Below are positions 42,501 through 55,700 of a stretch of 64,000 nucleotides of DNA, piece by piece (the stretch's first letter is position 1; every line of letters starts with the position of its first letter). The notes beneath the pieces are model-generated. The model was not told the DNA's origin. It did no database searches and saw only the letters and a list, made by a program, of their open reading frames with translations. A program made the position numbers and the translations under genes. The stretch is from the NCBI GenBank assembly GCA_033239005.1, contig BSQZ01000006.1:13581162-13645161 (forward strand). The letters are read 5' to 3'. Source of the stretch: Lamellibrachia satsuma. Taxonomy: Eukaryota; Annelida; Polychaeta; Sabellida; Siboglinidae.

Positions 42501-43708
42501 TCGATTTCCTAAAATGGTTAACCGCGCCTCCACTGAGGCGGGGTTCTTCAGAAAGCTCTGGTATAAATAGGCCAGAAATAGACTCATAAAGCAACGGGTG
42601 CGCGCGATCTAAATTACCACGCAGCTCGTTCAATTTGGACTCAAAATTATCGGCAAGGATGGGCCACACCGGCCCATACCTACCTTACCATTAGAAAACT
42701 AAATTTATTGAAGACTTTTAAATGTTAAATGGGAGACACAAGAACAGTGGTAGAGAGACCAGTCTATGTTGTACGATCTACACTTCTGCGTTAATAAAAT
42801 CTTGCGAACCTGGAAGATGCGTTCACGGCTTATTATACCGATCTGATCGTCTGCGGTATTATCAGTAAGCAGCTAGACGATCTGGCGAGCGACAAAGACA
42901 ATTACTACACAACTGTGAGTATTCTCAACGAATGCACGCGCCCTTAAGAGAAGCGAGAATCTTACACTGTGATCAGGGTATCTACCCCACTACTTGCCCT
43001 CAGGTTCCTTTCATCATGCAGTGCACCTGATAGGCGATCTACCCAACTGAAATTTTGCCCATGGGAAGAGCAGATAATCGGCTACAATATGACCTAAACA
43101 ATGCAGCTTGTGCAGTGTGGATGGCATACCAAAGTACGGTGCTGGGAAATGGAAGATTAAAAATTTTATTAATCAGTCAATTGTGCTTACATTATGAGTC
43201 AGCATCATTTGATGGGATTGAAAGATAAGAATCAAAATTAGGGGGTAGGTGAACTACCAAACCATAATCTGGTGCAGTTCCATGGTGGCTAAACTGTCCC
43301 TGGTGATGAAGAAGGATTATATTTAGAACAAAGGTGAACATTGCAGGTATGTCTAGAATGAACAACAGCGAACACCACCAGCCCCAATGTATATCTGGAT
43401 TAATACTTCTCTAGTGTTGAGAAACAATACTTAATTCACTGATTTGGAAGCCAGGTAGCATTTTGTGAGCGTTTACAGATGAAAACAGTCCAGCTACTCT
43501 GTTACCTATGCATTTGATACGTTCACTAATGTGTACATTTTTAGATGTTGTTTGGGGAAATGGATTGATTGACTGATTAACTGATTTTTGTACATGATTG
43601 ACTGACAGATTGATAGATTATTTGACTGACTGACTGATTGACTGACTGGTCACATGTGCGTATATTTATTTAAATTTTTTTATAGATAGACCTTTTTTGT
43701 CTGAAATT

Positions 43709-43747
<39 letters not shown>

Positions 43748-46700
43748 TATGTATAGTGACATACCTCTGTCCTTTGGTATACACTCTGGGCAGCAGCTGT
43801 TTCTCCTCCATCTCAGTTGCTCAGTCTGAAACAAAACAGAGATAATTGAACAGGAGATTAACAGAGCACATAATAATGCTGTCAATGCCTGAGTCAGGAA
43901 GGAAGACATGTTGTGTGGCTAGTCGTCATCAAAACCCCACAGATCAGCAATCACTGTGCTTTATGGAAAACCACATTACATACAGGAAGTACATTAAGAT
44001 TATGGAGAGAAGAAAAGAAGATTAGTTATGTATGTGTGACTGCATGCATGCAGGTGTGCATTCAGGCATGCATCCATATATAAAGAGGATTTGTATTTTC
44101 CAAATCATTATGAATGTAGCTATCAACTGAGCCACAACTGCAGCCCAAGAAAGCTTAAGAACAGCAGGTTTGATTCAGCTAACACCACAGATCACTTGGT
44201 CCTGCCTAGTACCTACATTGACCGCACTCAAATTCACATTCAAATTACACTGCTTAAATGGAACATTTGTTTTTAACAATCAACACAGGAAACATATATG
44301 AGTGGTGAAGGTGCAAAGCAATGCACAAAGCAAGGTGAGCAGTTGAATCATTATAACTATAGTTGTATCACCATGTAATCATAATAATAATTTGATGTAA
44401 TTAAAGCATTAACACTCCCAATTGAACCATACGGACTTCATGGCATTATTATTTTTATAGCCAAAGTTTCAAAATCTGTTGCGCTCATTTGGACATCTCC
44501 AGGACAGTTATGATGAGACAGGTTGGCAATGCTGGTACTTTTTGCTACAGGACTGTTATGATGAGACAGGAGGGATACTCACAGGTTGGCACTGCTGGTA
44601 CTTTTTGCTACAGGACCATTTTGATGAGACAGGAGGGATACTCACAGGTTGGCACTGGTGGTACTTTTTGTTACAGGACTGTTTCGATGAGACAGGAGGG
44701 ATACTGACAGGTTGGCACTGCTGGTACTTTTTGCTACAGGAATGTTATGATGAGACAGGAGGGATACTCACAGGTTGGCACTGCCGGTACTTTTTGCTAC
44801 AGGACCATTTTGATGAGACAGGAGGGATACTCACAGGTTGGCACTGCTGGTACTTTTTGCTACAGGAATGTTATGATGAGACAGGAGGAATACTCACAGG
44901 TTGGCACTGCCGGTACTTTTTGCTACAGGACTGTTGGCGACATACCAACTCCCCGGCCTGACATAGGCAGTGTGTACAACGATCTCGCTGCCAGTTCTCT
45001 CCGTCCTGTTACAAAGTCACATTTTCATTAGATATGAGTCAACATATCAATATTCATATCAATGTTTTAGGTACAGAAAAATACAGTACAAAAAACTTTT
45101 ATTGCACAAAAATCCTTGAGCAACTCAAGCTCACTAAAACAAAAGGGTTAGACAGTTTCTAGTCAGTTTAATAATTCCGGTCATAAATAGTTGGATCGGT
45201 ATGCTGAGTAGTTATGCAGGATAAGCGAGTTTAAACAGGTGGGTTTTAGTTGACAGCGAAATGTTACTATATTTCCTGCCGACTTAACATTAATAGGGAG
45301 TTCCACAGAGTTGGTATGGTCATATTTCTGAGGTGGTCTTTATACTGTTGTGGTTGTTAGGCAGGGTTTCATTATAAACCTCAAGTAAAGTGGAATATAC
45401 CCGGTAGTTGCATTAACTTGCATATTCCCTCATTCCTCTCCATAAAATTGTTTCTGTCAGTGTCATCTTTTTGACAGGTCAAAGGCCTTAACAAGCTAAA
45501 ACATTAAGCTTGTAAACATGTTCCATGTCATAACAGTCCAAATAATATAACAATATATAGTACAGGAATCACAGCTTGAATTTTAATAAACCGTTTCTTG
45601 AGAATACAGACTAAACAGCAGATGTGTACGTCCACACCTGTGCAATGCAGCCACTAATAGGTTTTTGTTACATAACGTGACTAAATATTCCCACCAGATA
45701 ATTAACTTTCGCTGTCAAAGGCTCCACTCCTGCTATCACTCCAGGTGCGGGTGATTTTCATGTTATCACACGAATCCATCTTTATTATTTGTATGCAATT
45801 TAATGCTCTGAATACCAACAAAAGCTGTTAGCACAAAGACAATGTAAGATACAGCCATACAAAAACTGACAGATTGACAAAGATAATCTTCATTGACAAT
45901 CTACCACAACAGGTGAGGAAACACAGATGACGTGTCACATTTTTATGATGGTTTATGGCAGGTTATAAAGGTTTAGATGAGTAATATCATCAGTTCATCG
46001 GGTCACCAATGTGATATATATCACAGGTGCACTGGTTTATCAGGTGAGGCATCTGCAGTGGGGTGAGAGGGAGGGTGAAACTGCATAGAGGTCAGAAAAC
46101 ATATTAAGTGAAACCTATAATTACATGAATGAAGGGACAGTGTCACTGGACAGGTTCCACTCCATCGACTACACAGATTATGAGGACAATTTATGTGACA
46201 ACAGGGGGGTGATAACCTTGACCACCACCCATGAGATAAAAAGGGAATTGCCGCGTCATTTTACCCCCACTAACTACACGTCTATGAGAAGGTGGAGGAT
46301 AAGAGAACTGCAGAGCTGGGCTCACCTTGAGTGACTTGGAGCCGGTCTTGCAGCCAGGTTTCAGGCACCGTGGACAACAGTCTTTGGGAGAAACTTGAAG
46401 AACCTCATTCTAAAATACAATACAATCCATGTTAATGGAACTTTGGTAAAACTATACTTGTTACCGAATCACAACCAATGGTGGAGTTTCATGTAAAGTT
46501 ACAGCATCATCTTCCCATTTCTAACTGACCACATGTATATAACTTGTTCACTTCCCAAGCTGGACATATGTAGAACAGCGCTAAAGCTGAAGCAGTATAA
46601 CTACACAGTGAGATACAGGAGTCAAGTCACAATGAACAACATATGTGATTTAGTAAAAGCATATAAATGAACAAAGAAATAATTACAAGCTCACTAACTC

Positions 46701-49700
46701 CTTATGATACTGAAATAAGTAAATATTTTCCATTTTATCAAACATTTTTGTTTTTCATTTCAAAGAATTTCATATTCTTAACATACCAATGAACTTCTAT
46801 TCAGAAACACAATCCTACCAGTACTAGCTATCTGACCAAGTGCTCTGTTAGTGAAGAATAAAACAGCCATTTCACAGTTCTGGGAAAACCACAAAACAAA
46901 CCAAAGATAACAATTTATTCAATGACGAGATATACAGTTCAGCTGTTCGCAATCGTGTGAGGCCCCCTGGTGGTATATCACACCCTGTGCTGGCACACCT
47001 TTCATCAAACACCTACTCTCGTACTACCAGGTACATTGTCTGACGAGGGCGGTACAGAATGTTATGCCTAACAGCAATCTATACATCTGGAATTAAACTA
47101 ATCCACACCCATGTCAAGTTTGCTTCAAAAAGGGTATTTAAAAGTGTTAAAATTAATTAAATCACCTGCTAGAAACACACATGTGAGCATGTTGATTGCC
47201 CATAAGCACACAATGATACCAGGGGGTAATTTCAAAACTATCTAAACACCTCCCATAATTCACATTTACCTCTCAAGAATACAGCTAATCTAACATGGAC
47301 AGCTCCTTGACAGATAATGAAATTCCTCCCTGATATTGTGGCATTATGTAGCATTTCTCCAGAGAATGTATTGCAGTCATAAGCTAGCATCATAAGAATA
47401 TGGCCACCTGGTGGTATGGGTGTATATATACTATGTGCAGTACAAGGAGGATTCACTCAATGCCGCTGTCCTATTGCTTCTGACAGGCCAGGCTGCTGGG
47501 TCTCGGTGGCCAAAAGAGAAGCGAAGACAGCTGGGCTTGTAAGTGGGAGGTCTGACAAGTGGGGTGGGAAGGAAACTAGACAGGAAACCCTGCCCACAAA
47601 CTGGGCTCCCTCACAACTGTCTAGTTAGTGCCACTGTCGTTATACCATCACCATTGCACCATTCCACATGTACTGCGAGTGCTAGTGCACGTGGAACAGT
47701 GTTACTCATTAGACACCACAACGGCTGCCACAGGCCGCTCTACAGAATTCCAGAACAGCCGACAATTGCCAGAGATGACTTTCTATTAAAAAAATTCCTG
47801 GTGATTTACCAGTGAACTGAACGCTATGAAATAAATTTTTATGGACTATAGCGAACATGTCTCCCAACAACCTCTGCATGCCACATGTATAGGAAATGTT
47901 TATATTCGCTGGTTTACTTTCATGTTTATCGGTACAACTTCATCATCAAGTGGCATGCTTTTAGATAAAAATATTGTGTAACTTGAAAAGTAACCATCAG
48001 AATTGGGTACTTGTCTTAGTGGGGCAAAGCTAACGGACATGGTTCCATTTGCTTCACTGGGTTGCATTTGGTAATGGCATTGGATCAATGTCACATGTCA
48101 GTGAAATGTTCTTAGCTTAACATTTTCTATTTTATCTTTCCAAATTGTGATAAAGTGTAAACATTTCTTTACATATTTTTTAACACAAAGTGGTAAATAT
48201 GCTCAGAATCTGTTAATAATGCTGGGGTTTGAACAGCATTTGTTCATGTAATCCTGGGGCCTAGAGTAATAAAAAAATAGTATAAAATTAATAATAACGT
48301 TAACATATATCACATATTTCCTGAAAATCATATTTGTATTAAGCCAGTATAAAAAAGGTTGTAGTAGTCAAAATAAATAGTGTTAAGTCGGTAGAAAATA
48401 TAACAACATTTCGCCGTAAACTAAAAACTTACCTGTTTAAACTTGCTTATCCTCCATAGCTCCCTAGGGTACCAATTCAACTGTTTACAACTGGAACTGC
48501 TTATTGATTAGGAACTGTTAAACCCCTTTTGTTTTGGTGCACTGCCGAGCTTAGGATTTTAGCGCAATAGAAGTATTTTATATTGTATTGTATTATTGTA
48601 AAACATTTTTGTATAAATGATATTACATTGTAGCTATGCTGTATTAATCCGCTTTCTATCCCCAATGGCTAGATTTATAATTATTACTCCACTAAAACCT
48701 ACTGACACGCACGATAATGTCCAGACCACCATGTGCTAATTTTTTACATTTATTCTTACACCGAAGTAACGTCTGGACGACACTGATAAAACCGGGTTCA
48801 CAGTTCAGCAGACGCATAGTCATAACAGACGCACTTATTGGCACTTTCAGTGCGACTAAGTGGCAAAGAACAACATCCGAGTCTAACACACATATTGCAT
48901 TTAAGATAGCTTGTTTCAACACTTCATACCCAGTTACAGATTTCTCACACCTTATCTTACAAATGCTACATCAATACACAGACCCTACTCAAACAGTCTA
49001 GTTTCAAAAATAAACCACATGGTTCACTTACAGTTTCTGTCACTGCCGTTATCCTCAGAAAATGTAGATCAATATCATATTAAAAAACATTGAGTGATGG
49101 TGAGAATTTACGTGCTCGAAGTAGATTATTACTGTATAAATATTGTTATTAGGCTATATAGTATTTGTTTTCTTTTTGTCTTGGCCTTAAAAAAAATTAC
49201 TCAACAGCCTTATGCCAGCCAGGAAAAAATATAGGTTTCCATCGAGTTCTAGGGCATATCTGTCTCTTATATAACCAGGGCTGGACAAAACATCCCTTTT
49301 TTATTTATCAGACCCATTCCTGGAGACCTCTCGCAGATCAATCATGTCGTGACATATACCCCTAAGTCACAGCTGCCTAAGGAATAGTAATTCACTGCCT
49401 GTTCCTTAGGCACCATCTAAAAAGTGTGCTCCTTGGTAGCATTATTGTGACATATCAATGAATAGGATCCTGGGTGCACATTAAAACTATCATTGAAAGG
49501 GCACAATTACATACACAAAGAGACCCTCGACCTCTGATCTCACACTACTTTCTCCAATCTCAAAGGCAGTATTACATAAACACAAATATATACAAGTGTG
49601 GTTGTGTTTCAATGGTACATCCCTAAAGGAGGACACAACTTTATAACATGAATGTTACACTGTCATACTGACGTAGGCATTTATGTACATAATATAAAAC

Positions 49701-52700
49701 ATCGCGACAGCTGGTGTCAAGCAGACATTTGTATTAGAGCTTGCCACACTTCTGACTTAAGTGCACATGGAGGACTCTTCCGAGAATCTAAACTGATTAG
49801 TGTATTAATAAAGTAGTGGACTGTTGTTCAATCAGTATTTATAATATAGTTATGTATATCCACAGGACAGCTTGGAAGCATTAGAGCATTCCACTCATTG
49901 TCTGGCTGTTGGCACCGTTCGAGTTGATTGATGATGTTCTGTCTGCGTGCACTCCCAGTGCTCTACTTTGTCTTGGGTTTCTGCTGTTCTTTATCATTTG
50001 TTTGCATGGTCTACTTGTGCAAATTGCTTTGACCAGAGCGAGAGTGGACACAGCGGTCTCAGTAACATTTACTTGCTAAGCTGCTTCTTAGCACAGTTGC
50101 AACTAAAGGACGTGCCAAAAAGAAAGTTTTTTTTTAAATAAATTATATTCTGAAAGAAAATCCTATGGGCATTGCATCTTTATGGTGTTGCTGCATTGTA
50201 CTTTAATTTTATGTGTTAATGTTATGTGTCGTTAAGGCTAAGGTAAAGACACAATCCTTATTATGTTGTACTGGTCATTATGTTCTGTTCATTCCAAAAG
50301 AAATTAAATATCTTTGAGAAGCGAACATAAATTAAGTTGTTCTCAATCACCGTGTAATCAATGCATGTTGTTCGCTCAGATAATTATACCACTGTTTACT
50401 CAATTTTAACTGCTTTATCTATTATTAGAACACATAGTTTCTTAGATAGGCTCATTTTTTTTATTTTAAATACTTCGATATTACTGGTTTTGTTGTAGTG
50501 TGTGAAAAGATGAAAGCTTATAGATTTATGTCAAGTATACTTTAACTTGGAATTTAGATACTTCAGGGTGTGTTTCCATTGAACACATATAGCTTACAAG
50601 GTATGTTTATGTCATGAGTATACAGAGCTTAAGTCAGATATCTTTGCTTAAAAAGAATTCAGTTGTACCTGCCAAGTTAACCAGTAAATATAAAACAATT
50701 TTTATAATAGGGTAATGCAGGACATAGCCATCAATCATTGCTTCACTTAAATAAAACACCAGCACATCCTGGGAACACATCTGTGTATAACTATATTTTG
50801 CCATGATTTTTTCATTTAAGTAATCCACATGTCAAACATGCCACTCTAGCACCCATAAGCCTGTTGGATATAATCAGTGGCAGATCCAGAATTTTGGTAA
50901 GGGGCACGCCTGTTCCGGGAGGAGGGGCTCTTGTTCACCTGACCCCTTATGGGGTGACTTTTTATGAAATGTGACTGTTTTTCATGCCAGTCCATGGGGT
51001 AACTTCCTTTAATTATATTAATACAAATGTCCAGCTATTAATGCAATACGTAGAGTCAACTGCTATGATTATCAAGTAAGCTTTCAGATAGATGGCTTTG
51101 GATACTGCACACTTTGTGCATTCTTTGAACAGATCAATACAGGCAAGGTTTATGCAACATGTCATTGACCACAGTGAAGCAGCTTCATATTTTGAAACTC
51201 TTGTTGCATGTCAAGTAGCAAGGTGGGCATGACACTTCACAAATGGACTGTGGCCACACTGCCATGTCGTGAGTTAATTAGATGCCAATCACTGCAGCCT
51301 AACACACCACAAAGTTACAGACACACAAATAAATCAGTACAGATGATGTTGATCAAAACAAATCATTCTTAAGTAAATCAACTTGTATTTTCTACATGCA
51401 AGAACTACAGATTTAAGAAAATCGATTACAGTGATTGAGATTCATCACTGAGAATGACAGGTCACTGAGAGTGAACAACCTTGGATGACTGTTTCAAGTG
51501 GAGAAGTTGTCCGCAATACCAACACTCAACATATTGTGACTCCAGTATTGTGACTGTGAAGGGATTGACCAGACAATTAACCCAGAAAGTGACCCACATT
51601 AACATACCTCCAGGTCCTATTTATAAATACTGCGAAGTGAACAACTAGAGACTAAAGAAACTTGTCTAAGGTCACACCGAACCCAGAATCCAAACCCAGT
51701 AAGTGAGGAGCCGGTTAAAGTGGGCTGGACACGAGGAAAGAATGGAAGGGAAACGGTTGATGAAGAGAGCGGATGCGCTTAGAGGGGAGGGTAGGAGAAG
51801 ACCGAGACTCAGGGATAGGAGGGAGTGGAGATGGGTGGTGGAGGGAGCAGTGAAATGGGATCAGTAAAGAAGAAGGAAACCAAAAATCTATGGTATCATT
51901 GCCAGCCTCTAGTAAATATAAAAAAAAATTTATAATAGGGAAATGCAGGACATAGTCATCAATCATTGTATGGTTGTCTTTGCATTACTTGAAGAAAACA
52001 CCAGCACATCCTAGGAACATATCTGTGTATCTGGACTTCTGGGAGAGGTGAGCAATAAATATTTTGTTTGGAAAATGAGTATTACACTAATCATTGCACC
52101 ACAGAGATTAACACGCACTAGAATGGTAGATACTGGCAGAAAGTGCGAACAAGATGGAGACAAAATATCTCAAATGGCACAAACAACAATGTTGGGAAAC
52201 ACAACAAAATAACAGAAACCACCGGTTAATGTAATGACAAACACACGCAGCCTTCCTACCTGCCTACAGATGACTGGAGGGCATTGCTTGATGTAGCACA
52301 CACTATGACCGTTCCTGCAAACACACTTGGTGCAAGGCAGTGGTTCCCACTCAGAGCCGTCCGGGTGCACCTCACCTTCACTGGTACAGCTCCCTGCAAC
52401 GAAAACAACACCCTTGCATCACTTGGGGTTCGTGGTGATGATTAAAGTCAAACCTGTCTTAAGCGACCGATCAATGGATGGTGAAAAAATGGTCTGTTAA
52501 TACAAGTGGTGTCCTAATACAGGTTGTATCTTAATACAAGCAGCGCTTCAGAAGTTGACTATGGTCGTTAATGACAGGTGGTCCCTTAATGCAGGTGGCC
52601 ACTTGAGCAGTTTGAGTTTGACTGTATATTGTACATTAAATATGTCCATAAAATAATCATCAAATAAGAGAGACTTAGAAGTAGGATGATAGTAAATAGA

Positions 52701-55700
52701 CGAGAAATTATGGAAAAAAGAGGGAGACACTGTGAATGAGGAGATGTGTAGGAAGACAGTGTCAGGCTGGGTCGGGATGAGAGATGGTTGGGAGGGAAGG
52801 ACAGAGTGGGTCAGGGGATGAGATGGTTGGGAGGGAAGGAAAGAGTGGGTCAGGGGATGAGATAGTTGGGAGGGAAGGACAGAGTGGGTCAGGGGATGAG
52901 ATAGTTGGGAGGGAAGGACAGAGTGGGTCAGGGGATGAGATGGATGGGAGGGAAGGAAAGAGTGGGTCAGGGGATGAGATTTTTGAGAAGGCAGGAGAGA
53001 GTGGCTCAGGGGATGAGATGGTTGGGAGGGAAAGACAAAGAGGGTTGGGGGATGAGCTTTTTGGGAGTGAAGGACAGAGTGGGTCGGGAATGAGATGGTT
53101 GGGAGGGAAGGACAGAGTGGGTCGGGGGATGAGATGATTGGGAGGGAAAGAAAGAGTGGGTTGGGGGATGAGATGATTGAGAGGGAAGGACAGAGTGGGC
53201 CAGGGGATGAGATGATTGGGAGGAAAGGACAGAGTGGGTTGGGGGATGAGATGATTGAGAGAAGGACAGAGTGGGCCAGGGGATGAGATGATTGGGAGGA
53301 AAGGACAGAGTGGGCTAGGGGATGAGATGATTGGGAGGTGAGAACATAGTGAGCTGGGGGATGAGATGACTGGGAAGGAAGAACATAGTGGGCTGGGGAT
53401 GAGATGATTGGGACAGAAGGACAGAGTGGGCTGGGGGATGAGACGGTTGGGAGGTAAGGACAGATTGGGCCGGGGGATGAGACGGTTAAGAGGGAAGGTC
53501 AGAGCGAGCCAGGGGATGAGATGGTAGAGAGGGAAGGACAGAGTGAGTGGGATAGAGACCATCAGGAAGAGGATGACTTACTGCCCCCAGGAATACACTC
53601 CGGGCAGCACTCCCCGGGTAGTTTTTGCTCCACCTCGCCAGGCTTACAAGTGATAGAGCGACACGTGCGGTTTGTGCACTTGAAGTCTCCATCGTCACAC
53701 AGACACGTCTCACAGGGAAGAGAGCTAAACTCTGCATTGTGCTGAAACAACAAGTGCAGGAAATGTCACTTTTTAATGTTGCAATTCATTAACTCTAATG
53801 TCAGATAGTCATACCTTCATAATGTATATGATTTAACTTCATAAGAATTGAATTCTCTGAATATTTTGGTCACTTCACACAGCCTTCATCGGCGGACTGA
53901 TTTTGCTATGGGCACGTCACATGATCAACGTCATGTGACACAAGCTAGAGAAGCACTGGTGGAAGATCCTGGCCAATGTCGGCCAGAAGCTCGAAAGTCA
54001 TGTGATATGGCCGATATATTCAGAGAATTCAAGTTTCTTATAAGGTAAATAATATGTCTAATGAAGCAATCCAAGAAACCAGAATATCCATCCATTCAAA
54101 GAATAATCATACAGTTTTCAAATTCTATTTCTTTAAATAATAATATTACATTTGGATATAGCATGGCAACTTTTAACAGCTACTCCTGGAGGAACTACTG
54201 GAGGTCCTCGTCTGAAATATACACCTGAAACTATGAGGACAAATGTGGCAGAAAAACAAAACATGATGACGAGTGGGAGGAGGCAGAGGAGGGGGAAGAG
54301 AGGGGGAGGAGGGAGGGAGGAGGGGAAGGAGAGTGGGAGGAGGGGGAGGAGGGAGGGGAGGAGAGGAGTGAGGGAGGAGGGGAGGAGAGGGAGGACGGAG
54401 GGAGGAGGGTGAGGAGGTGGTGGAGGGGAGGAGGGACAACAAACAAATTATAGATGTTCAGTTGACTGATCATCACTGTCATCTTTCATAATTCATCTCC
54501 TGAGAAAGTTGTTATAACCAACCACACTCCAGTTGACTTCCTCCATACAAAAAGGAAGTTAATAACAATGTGGTCAACCCCAGGTTCAGATACAGGGGGT
54601 GCAGGCCCCTATTGTTTTGCCCCAGAATCCACCATTTTTGAAGCACAGTAAAAAACATTTCGTGGAGCCTACCCCTGCACTAAACCCACACAGCAAGCAT
54701 TGCACCCTTTTAATACAATTCTAAATCCACCCTTAACTCCTGCACACCCAAAGTCTCTCTATGTTCTCCTGAAGATGATGATGATGATGACAATGGTTAA
54801 TCACCAAAAGTTAAACTTTAAGAGCAGTTTTAATGCGTAAAACGTAAATACAGTCAAACATAAAATCTGTGTATCTGTATGGTAGACATCATTGTTACAA
54901 AAAGTACTGTTTTTTAACAACTTCTGCATGCACCGTAGGAGGTTGCTTGAACAAAGATAATAATAAACACACATTAATGAGAGCACAATGGTGCTGACAA
55001 AATATGAAGTTGGTGCAATAAACATAACCCCAGCAGACAATGATTTTATCTATTGACTGGCGACACTCAGAATAAACATTTTCTAAGACTGGTTGGCCAG
55101 CAACTGACAAACTCAAGATGTCACACACAGTGTAGTAAACAAAGGAGCCCAGGTCATTCTCAGGTTTCAGCCATTCTTATTTACAGTCATTAGGATCACT
55201 CACAGAGAGGCAATGTGGTATACCAGCCCCTGTGATGCAACAACCTTACTACTGTATGATTTATGACAGGCAATAGGATAATCCAGACAGTTACTGTTTG
55301 TAACTGGTTGTGATAGAGTGGGTATGGGGCAATGTCTGCACACATGTTGGTTTAATTTGTCCATTTTTGTCCAGAGGACAATAAATGAATGGTACAGATT
55401 ATCTACAGATTGTGTAAGTACTAGGAGCATGAATATGTTTAAAAACAAAATTGATAAATATCTCAGGAGGGCGGGTTACACATAGAGGAAAAAATTTGGA
55501 ATCTCGATAAACCAATGGCTTCTTTGTCTGCTTGCCATCTGGGCCTTTTATCTTGAATGGCCATCTAGTTAAATCTTTTTTAATATCACTGTATGTCTTC
55601 CTGGGTGTATCACAAGCAGTTATCAAGCAAGTGGTTTTGTGTGTATCCACTGGTTGTGACACTTCCAGTCACTATGGCTATGGCAAATTGTATTCCCTAA

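Larger units (their letters stand above)
34887..42970 (+). mobile_element. Full-length Ty3/gypsy LTR retrotransposon, antisense in the FRAS1-like intron
   Basis: An 8.1-kb element with two 883-bp LTRs (34891-35773 and 42084-42966) and a 4-bp CTGT target-site duplication (34887-34890 and 42967-42970). Coding order is gag, protease, reverse transcriptase, RNase H, integrase, which is the Ty3/gypsy order. It lies on the plus strand, opposite to the host gene, in the intron between exons 43765-43825 and 33059-33192. The LTRs look identical over all the sequence I compared, so insertion is recent, yet the coding frame contains several one-base breaks. I cannot place the clade without a search. Confidence 0.96.
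46410..52259. other. Large VWC3 intron (5.9 kb)
   Basis: Contains the R1 copy at 48385, the duplicated sequence at 50680 and 51900 and a LINE fragment at 51713. The rest is AT-rich sequence in which I see no gene. Confidence 0.7.

Noticed and set aside
44479..44961. 160-codon plus-strand frame with a 21-residue repeat
   Set aside because: Translation of the 63-bp minisatellite on the strand opposite to the host gene; the real coding content is the minus-strand VWC4 exon end.
52762..53562. 266-codon minus-strand frame of SPDPLCPSLPTI-type repeats, and plus-strand partners
   Set aside because: Produced by the 39-bp minisatellite, whose period is a multiple of three; it lies in an intron.
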